Under the pieces are notes generated by a model that had not been told where the DNA came from, did not search any database, and was given only the letters and a program-made list of their open reading frames with translations. Below, piece by piece: positions 13,412-17,420 of a DNA stretch of 17,420 nt (positions are counted from its first letter, which is position 1; each line of letters starts with the position of its first letter). The translations under genes and the position numbers were made by a program. The stretch comes from Chloroflexota bacterium (GTDB lineage Bacteria; Chloroflexota; Anaerolineae; Promineifilales; Promineifilaceae), in the NCBI GenBank assembly GCA_008501785.1, contig QQUD01000502.1, positions 1-17,420 on the forward strand, given 5' to 3'.

Positions 13412-13642
13412 CTACAGCCGCCCAACACCATACTTCTTTTCATAGGCATTAACGGCCGTTTCCGGCACCAACCACGGCGAATTCCCAAACGGGCCATCTT
13501 TCCGAGCACCCTTGAAAATACCACCGCGATCACACCAACGTTGCACCGTGCGCGTTGTTTTGCCGATTCGCAGGGCAACTTCATCTGTTGATAGCATCGT
13601 TTCATTCGCGATTTGAATAGCCACTTGATTTTCCTTATCCAT
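13412..13642 (-). CDS. Excisionase-like helix-turn-helix DNA-binding protein
   Basis: The 76-aa protein is almost entirely one HTH: MLSTDEVALRIGKTTRTVQRW (about 16-36) is a MerR/excisionase-type helix-turn-helix of the kind that begins 'LS..E.A..LG.S..TV.RW'. A wing-like part (CDRGGIFKGARKDGPFGNSP) and a final helix follow. Such small proteins are recombination directionality factors or small regulators. There is no ribosome site before the ATG at 13642. A possible promoter, TTGCGA (13702-13697) with 17 bases to TAAACT (13679-13674), leaves a leader of only about 25 bases. CTAAAC motifs overlap the -10 box and adjoin the start codon, so autoregulation is likely. It is either an Xis for one of the two recombinases or an independent regulator. 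A palindrome copy at 13451-13460 encodes ETAV. Confidence 0.75.
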   Translation of the reverse strand: MDKENQVAIQIANETMLSTDEVALRIGKTTRTVQRWCDRGGIFKGARKDGPFGNSPWLVPETAVNAYEKKYGVGRL

Positions 13643-13644
13643 GT

Positions 13645-13772
13645 GCTAAACCGACCGCGCCGACACGTCCGACAGTTTAGCAATTAACGGCCGTTTTCGC
13701 AAAAATAACCACCACACATTCAATTCAATGGGATTCGGAAAACGGCTAAACGATACAGCACCTAAACTGTCG
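13645..13772. promoter_or_regulatory. Cluster of four CTAAAC operator-like motifs
   Basis: CTAAAC occurs at 13646-13651 (plus), 13680-13675 (minus), 13746-13751 (plus) and 13762-13767 (plus). Two of the sites share the 11-mer CTAAACTGTCG exactly, as an inverted pair at 13670-13680 and 13762-13772; the first two also form GCTAAAC/GTTTAGC around 24 bases. The sites adjoin the start codon and overlap the proposed -10 box of the HTH gene. They look like binding sites of that protein. Confidence 0.5.
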
Positions 13773-13786
13773 CTATATTAACGGAG

Positions 13787-13832
13787 ATTGTGGGACAATG
13801 CAGCCCCAAATTCTTTGAATTTGTCCCACAAT
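13787..13832. repeat. 12-bp inverted repeat with internal palindrome
   Basis: ATTGTGGGACAA (13787-13798) and TTGTCCCACAAT (13821-13832) are perfect complements. The loop holds AAATTC-TTT-GAATTT (13808-13822), a second dyad partly overlapping the right arm. No T run adjoins it. It lies between the HTH gene and the AbiE promoter and could be an operator, a recombination site or a transcript structure. Confidence 0.5.
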
Positions 13833-13885
13833 TACCTCAAGCTACCTTGCCGGATTTTGAAGATACGGCACCATGCAAATTAGTC

Positions 13886-13914
13886 TTGATGTAAAAACGT
13901 AAATTTACTATAAT
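13886..13914 (+). promoter_or_regulatory. AbiE operon promoter
   Basis: TTGATG (13886-13891), a 17-base spacer and a perfect TATAAT (13909-13914) lie 55 bases before the abiEi start. The spacer ends in the perfect palindrome GTAAATTTAC (13899-13908), placed where a repressor would cover both boxes. Confidence 0.75.
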
Positions 13915-13917
13915 TAT

Positions 13918-13940
13918 CCGTAAATACAGTATATTTGCGG
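13918..13940. promoter_or_regulatory. Inverted-repeat operator downstream of the AbiE -10 box
   Basis: CCGTAAATA (13918-13926) and TATTTGCGG (13932-13940) form a nine-base dyad with one mismatch and a five-base spacer, over the expected transcription start. With the GTAAATTTAC palindrome in the promoter spacer it fits the known behaviour of AbiEi antitoxins, which bind inverted repeats in their own promoter and repress it. Confidence 0.5.
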
Positions 13941-13968
13941 GATTGCAAAAAAGTATTAAAAGGTCATC

Positions 13969-14571
13969 ATGAGGAAAAGCTATCTGGAAGCTCAGGAAAT
14001 CTTTCGAGAGCACGACGGTATTTTAAGAACAGGTCAAGCAAAGAACCTTGGTATCGATAGTAAAACAATATCGGACATGTATCGTGCTGACCTGCTGCAG
14101 AAACTTGGACGCGGTCTGTATCGCCTCTCTGACCTGCCACCTCTCCAGTATCCTGACCTCGTGCAGATCGCCCTCCGTGTGCCGCAAGCCGTCATCTGCT
14201 TGCTGTCATCGCTTGCATTCTACAATCTTACAACCGAAGTTCCGCACAAGGTTTATATAGCACTTCCACAGACGGTACGGAAGCCGCGAATCGTTTACCC
14301 ACCTCTTGATGTGGTATGGCTTTCCAAAGCTGGATATGATGCTGGGATAGTGGCGCAAAGACTTGATGGTATTGACGTTCCAATGTATGGAAAATCGAAA
14401 ACGATCACAGACTGCTTTAAATTCAGAAAGAAGATAGGTATTGATGTCGCTGTTGAGGCACTAAAAGAGTATATACGCCTCCCCGATGCAAATATCAATG
14501 AACTTCTCCACTACGCCCAGATTAATCGAGTGGAAAAAATCATGAAACCTTATTTGGAGGCGGTGCTATGA
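13969..14571 (+). CDS. abiEi: AbiEi-family antitoxin and transcriptional repressor (type IV toxin-antitoxin)
   Basis: The 200-aa protein has the AbiEi layout. An N-terminal winged helix (about 1-58: AQEIFREHDGILRTGQAKNL, GIDSKTISDMYRADLLQKLG, RGLYRLSD) is followed by the C-terminal antitoxin domain with VQIALRVPQAVICLLSSLAF, YNLTTEVPHKVYIALP, DVPMYGKSKTITDCFKFRKK and GIDVAVEALKEYIR. In characterised AbiE systems the C-domain neutralises the AbiEii toxin without stable complex formation, and the N-domain represses the operon by binding inverted repeats; both a promoter and such repeats are present at 13886-13940. AAAAGG stands a few bases before the ATG. The stop overlaps the toxin start as ATGA. 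The pair lies between two recombinases and is probably cargo for defence or maintenance. Confidence 0.93.
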   Translation: MRKSYLEAQEIFREHDGILRTGQAKNLGIDSKTISDMYRADLLQKLGRGLYRLSDLPPLQYPDLVQIALRVPQAVICLLSSLAFYNLTTEVPHKVYIALPQTVRKPRIVYPPLDVVWLSKAGYDAGIVAQRLDGIDVPMYGKSKTITDCFKFRKKIGIDVAVEALKEYIRLPDANINELLHYAQINRVEKIMKPYLEAVL

Positions 14572-15482
14572 CCAAGATGCCAAAAGGTTTGATCGCCTCC
14601 ATTCAGGCTCGACTCAATAATCTGGCACGCGATCAGCAACGTCCGCATCAGGAGTTGCTCCAATATTTTGCAATTGAGCGATTCCTGTATCGTCTATCAG
14701 AGTCAGAATATCGGAACAGTTTTGTATTAAAGGGTGGCGTTGTCTTTTTCGCTTGGGGAATCTCGCTGCGACGACCAACACGAGATATCGATCTACATGG
14801 ACATACGCCTTATGATGTTGCTTATGTCGAAGAGATTGTAAAAGGTATCTGCCGTCAGCCTGTAACCCCTGATGGGATGGAATTTGATGAAAACTCTGTT
14901 CGTGGTGAAAGTATCCAGGGGCGAGCCGAGCTTGAAGGAACCAGGATTCGATTTACCGGAAATTTGGGCAACGTTCGGATACCAATGCGTATTGATGTCG
15001 GTTTTTCTGACAACGTTGTTCCGCCAGCAGTTGAACTGAGTTATCCAACCTTGTTGGGGATGCCCGAGCCAAATTTGAAAGCGTACACACACGAGACATT
15101 GATTGCCGAGAAGTTCCAGGCAATGGTATTTTTAGGAATGATAAACAGTCGCATGAAGGATTTCTACGATATTTGGCTGCTTTCGACCGAAACAAGCATT
15201 AATGGATCTACGTTATATGAGTCGATAGCGTCCACATTCAAAACTCGTGGCACGGATATTCCGGTCAATGTGCCGGATTCACTAACACAATCTTTTGCGC
15301 AAGAGAAACAACGACAGTGGCAAGCATTCATAAATCGTGCCAACGTTGGGGCAGATACCCCCAAATTTGAAGAAGTCATTGACCATTTGCATGATTTCCT
15401 GATGCCTGTGCTTAACGCAGTTAGGGCAGGGGCTGGTTTTACAGCTTTGTGGACATCAGAGAAGCATTGGCAGCAGAATTGA
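14568..15482 (+). CDS. abiEii: AbiEii-family nucleotidyltransferase toxin (type IV toxin-antitoxin)
   Basis: The 304-aa protein belongs to the AbiEii/DUF1814 nucleotidyltransferase group. Visible motifs are SFVLKGGVVFFAWGISLRRP (about 51-70), leading into RPTRDIDLHGH with the catalytic Asp73 and Asp75; a central IPMRIDVGFSD (138-148) providing the third acidic position; HETLIAEKFQAMV (175-187); and SRMKDFYDIWLL (194-205), the conserved C-terminal motif with Lys197, Asp198 and Asp201. Members transfer nucleotides to RNA or bind GTP, and cause bacteriostasis when the antitoxin is lost, giving phage abortive infection or element stabilisation. All key residues are present, so the toxin should be active. 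It overlaps abiEi by ATGA. No hairpin terminator is seen after its stop. Confidence 0.93.
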   Translation: MTKMPKGLIASIQARLNNLARDQQRPHQELLQYFAIERFLYRLSESEYRNSFVLKGGVVFFAWGISLRRPTRDIDLHGHTPYDVAYVEEIVKGICRQPVTPDGMEFDENSVRGESIQGRAELEGTRIRFTGNLGNVRIPMRIDVGFSDNVVPPAVELSYPTLLGMPEPNLKAYTHETLIAEKFQAMVFLGMINSRMKDFYDIWLLSTETSINGSTLYESIASTFKTRGTDIPVNVPDSLTQSFAQEKQRQWQAFINRANVGADTPKFEEVIDHLHDFLMPVLNAVRAGAGFTALWTSEKHWQQN

Positions 15483-15589
15483 GATCAAAAGTCCAAATCA
15501 AAAAGAAGTCCACTCTCTTCCGATAGTCCTCAATCCTTTTTAACGATTTTTAGCGTCGGTTTCCTCCTCATCCGCTACAATTCTAGTGA

Positions 15590-15609
15590 GCGATAAACGG
15601 TATTATCGC
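15590..15609. promoter_or_regulatory. 7-bp hairpin in front of the second recombinase
   Basis: GCGATAA (15590-15596) and TTATCGC (15603-15609) are perfect complements around a six-base loop, between a possible -10 box (TACAAT, 15576-15581) and the ribosome site of the recombinase. It would form in the mRNA leader, or serve as an operator. The rest of 15483-15649 shows nothing else. Confidence 0.35.
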
Positions 15610-15649
15610 CTATCTAGCCGTCGTTTTGACCCCATACGGAATAAGGTTG

Positions 15650-16756
15650 ATGAATTTAGTAAAAGCAGACCATCGTAAAGGTTTATCTTCAGACATTGAC
15701 TCCCCACCACGCCAATCGTTAGGTGCCATTATCCTAACCGCCATAACTGCGGCTGGAATCAGTGAGCATACAAGACGCAGCTACCAAACCAGTTTGGGGC
15801 AGTTTTTTGCTTTCCTGGGCGAAACACTTGAGCTTGATTTTCCCCTTGCAGAACCAGAGCCTGATGGCCGACGCATCCTTTGGGCATTTCGCGGTGACGC
15901 AACAATCTTGCATCACATCACACCAGCACATCTTGACGGCTTCCGCACTTGGCTGCAAGCAACCGGCGCTGGCATCAACACCCAGGAAACCCGATTATCT
16001 GCTGTCATCACCTTTCTGTCAGTCTGCTATCGGGATGGCTACCTCGCAGACATCCAAGCTCACCGAATGGGCATCAAACCTTACAAGCGCCGCCGTCGTC
16101 GTGATCACACACCTACCGGCCGCCGACTTTCCAAAAATGAAGTCAAACAATTGCGGCGTTCCGTCAGCGTAAAAAAGTTAAAAGGGAAAAGGGATCGTGC
16201 CGTTCTAGATTTGATGCTCTATGCTGGTTTGCGTGAGGCAGAAGTGTGCGCTCTTACATTTGACAATATCCACCAAAGTGACGGTCGTTTTTGGCTCAAA
16301 ATCCATGGCAAAGGTCACAAAACTCGACGCATCAAAATCCACGACACCCTATACAGCTCACTTCAAAATTGGCTCCAGGCACAACAAGAGGCAGCACAAA
16401 AGCCCAATGAGGTTGTAACAGCCGTATCTTTCCCATTCACCAGCCCACAATCCTCATCACTCTTTTCTGGTCTCACCCGACATAGTAAGCTAACTCAACG
16501 ACCACTTACAACAGCTACCGTTCGCAGGGTCGTTGCTGAATACGGCCGTTTTGCCAACCTAGCTCCATTGTCAGGACCCAACCGCCTTTCTCCACACGAT
16601 CTTCGACGCACGTGCGCTCGCAATGCCTACGACAATGGAGCGCCGATTCCAAAAATTCAAAAAATGCTTGGCCATGCTTCTATTGAAACGACGATGAGAT
16701 ATATTGGGTCAGATGATGATGAAACGGAAACGGCCGTTGATTTTGTCCATTACTGA
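15650..16756 (+). CDS. Second tyrosine recombinase (phage-integrase family)
   Basis: I choose the ATG at 15650 (368 aa), which has AAGG five bases upstream; a TTG at 15626 would add eight residues. In the longer numbering, residues about 32-150 form the core-binding domain (ISEHTRRSYQTSLGQFFAFL, HITPAHLDGFRTWLQATGA), with an insertion at 70-95. A very basic linker follows (KRRRRRDH). The catalytic domain shows Arg203 in AGLREAEVCAL, Lys229 in GKGHKTRRI, His324 and Arg327 in SPHDLRRT, His350 in LGHASIETT and nucleophile Tyr359 in MRYIG. It is complete and differs clearly from the integrase at 12130, so two separate recombination systems meet here. No tRNA or obvious core site flanks it. Palindrome copies lie in its last codons (16729-16738) and 32 bases after the stop. 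Confidence 0.93.
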   Translation: MNLVKADHRKGLSSDIDSPPRQSLGAIILTAITAAGISEHTRRSYQTSLGQFFAFLGETLELDFPLAEPEPDGRRILWAFRGDATILHHITPAHLDGFRTWLQATGAGINTQETRLSAVITFLSVCYRDGYLADIQAHRMGIKPYKRRRRRDHTPTGRRLSKNEVKQLRRSVSVKKLKGKRDRAVLDLMLYAGLREAEVCALTFDNIHQSDGRFWLKIHGKGHKTRRIKIHDTLYSSLQNWLQAQQEAAQKPNEVVTAVSFPFTSPQSSSLFSGLTRHSKLTQRPLTTATVRRVVAEYGRFANLAPLSGPNRLSPHDLRRTCARNAYDNGAPIPKIQKMLGHASIETTMRYIGSDDDETETAVDFVHY

Positions 16757-16767
16757 TTATTGGAATT

Positions 16768-16813
16768 GAATAAGGATGATTAGCAGAAACGGCCGTTTTT
16801 CAAATCCTTATTC
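16768..16813 (+). repeat. 10-bp inverted repeat enclosing an AACGGCCGTT copy
   Basis: GAATAAGGAT (16768-16777) and ATCCTTATTC (16804-16813) are perfect complements. The 26 bases between them include the palindrome AAACGGCCGTTT (16787-16798). It begins 11 bases after the recombinase stop and may work as its 3' hairpin; there is no immediate T run, though a T-rich stretch follows at 16827. Confidence 0.55.
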
Positions 16814-17405
16814 CGCCCAAGAGAACTGTTTCTTTTCTTTTTCTTAAAATGGTGGGCTTTCCTCAGAATGCTCCTCTCTTCCCCTACGTTTCTTTCTGCC
16901 AACAGTTCAACTTGTACAGAACCGGGTAGGTGCTTTCATCGCGCTCCGCGTCTCCCGTTCTAGTGATACTAACGTGACCTCTTTTGCCACCCTTCTATGC
17001 TTTTCCGCCATTCACCACAATTTAGGCTTCCACTTCACCCGGAAACGGCCGTTTTCCCCACCCCACTTCTCTTCCCTCCTCACATTCCCAACTGCCACAT
17101 CTTCCCCAACCGCCACCACCTTGCAGACCAAACGTACACCGCCTGATGTACCTATCTTTGCTACGCCACCAACCTGGTAATTGGAACCGCTTGCTCTCTG
17201 TACGCCTGCCAACGGTTCTGTTTGCCAAGGCCGTTCTGCAAAAGGACCGCTCTACTGGCCCAGGTTCTATGGGGCGTTTCGTTCGCGGCTAATCAACCCG
17301 CCACCCACCCCTCCATCTCCTCCTCCCCCCCTTGCACTCCTGGTTGTCCGGGGGGTGCGGGCGTTCGCGCTCTGTGTTGGTTCGTTCTTTTGTCAGGAGG
17401 TTGCT
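16814..17405. other. Long stretch without a supportable gene
   Basis: No frame on either strand gives a convincing protein. The plus strand is pyrimidine-rich up to about 17200, so short minus-strand frames of 66-68 codons (17228-17012) are open and rich in Gly, Arg and Trp, without a ribosome site or recognisable motif. One palindrome copy lies at 17044-17053. From 17270 the sequence is C-rich then G-rich. It may be eroded coding DNA or a control region. Confidence 0.4.
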
Positions 17406-17420
17406 GTGGTTGCTCGTGGT
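17406..17420 (+). CDS. Possible start of a gene cut by the window edge
   Basis: AGGAGG (17395-17400) is followed after five bases by GTG, giving MVARG before the window ends. The ribosome site and spacing are ideal, but only five codons are visible and a chance match cannot be excluded. Nothing can be said about the product. Confidence 0.3.

Larger units (their letters stand above)
3498..17053. repeat. Dispersed palindromic decamer AACGGCCGTT (13 exact copies)
   Basis: Exact copies start at 3498, 6253, 6273, 7171, 8924, 10117, 10686, 13378, 13451, 13686, 16729, 16788 and 17044. Six extend to the 12-mer AAACGGCCGTTT (3497, 6252, 6272, 7170, 16787, 17043). One-mismatch forms occur at 8484, 12803 and 16541. 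Some lie in genes, others between genes or across a stop codon. In genes the frame varies: NGR (7171, 10117), ERPF (10686), TAV (8924, 13451, 16729). The first 3.4 kb has none. The span given is that of the set, not of one feature. Confidence 0.95.

Noticed and set aside
13399..13683. 94-codon minus-strand frame overlapping the HTH gene
   Set aside because: Another frame of the same DNA; the 76-codon frame encodes a clear helix-turn-helix.
17012..17228. Two overlapping minus-strand frames of 66 and 68 codons
   Set aside because: Gly/Arg/Trp-rich translation of purine-rich DNA, no ribosome site, no recognisable domain; both frames are equally plausible and neither is convincing.
16757..17400. 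Integron-type attC sites after the second recombinase
   Set aside because: No paired core sites (RYYYAAC and GTTRRRY) in the right arrangement, and the recombinase has no sign of the integron-specific insert.

Overview
The window looks like bacterial chromosome of moderate GC carrying an integrated mobile region. Multi-domain PAS/GAF histidine kinases, a glycine-rich RRM protein, a WGR-domain remnant, AbiE and several tyrosine recombinases together fit a Chloroflexota (Anaerolineae/Ardenticatenia-like) genome. That assignment is inference; no ribosomal marker is present.

Left third (1-6300), core-like. A minus-strand series runs leftward: two small unknown proteins (3271-2679), a stand-alone receiver domain, a one-helix membrane protein, a B12-binding radical SAM enzyme, and a PAS protein cut by the window edge. 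To its right lies a NarL-type two-component pair, kinase 5674-4145 and regulator 4148-3507, overlapping by ATGA and probably expressed from a leaderless promoter. Divergent from it is a TTG-started RRM protein ending at a strong intrinsic terminator built from two copies of a palindromic decamer.

Middle (6460-13365), mobile. A WGR-domain pseudogene with two in-frame stops is followed by a two-hairpin, apparently bidirectional terminator. Then comes a compact eight-gene minus-strand operon (11934-6917): two small membrane proteins, an 80-aa protein, a Rep-like HTH protein with a heptapeptide-repeat linker, a 164-aa unknown, an exported beta-rich protein, a P22-type antirepressor, and a four-helix membrane protein ending in a coiled coil and winged helix. 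A divergent tyrosine recombinase sits beside the 3' half of a tRNA-Glu(UUC) gene, which I read as an attachment scar. The operon plus recombinase look like an integrative, plasmid-like element I cannot match to a named family; its other end is not visible.

Right third (13400-17420). An excisionase-like HTH gene has repeated CTAAAC motifs over its start and promoter. Next come an AbiEi/AbiEii toxin-antitoxin pair with a near-consensus promoter overlapped by inverted repeats, and a second, unrelated tyrosine recombinase. The last 660 bases hold no gene I can support, except a possible start at the edge.

Over all this lies an abundant perfect palindrome, AACGGCCGTT: 13 exact copies from 3498 to 17053, in genes and between them and in all reading frames, where about 0.02 would be expected by chance. 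It behaves like a HIP1-type genome-wide repeat.
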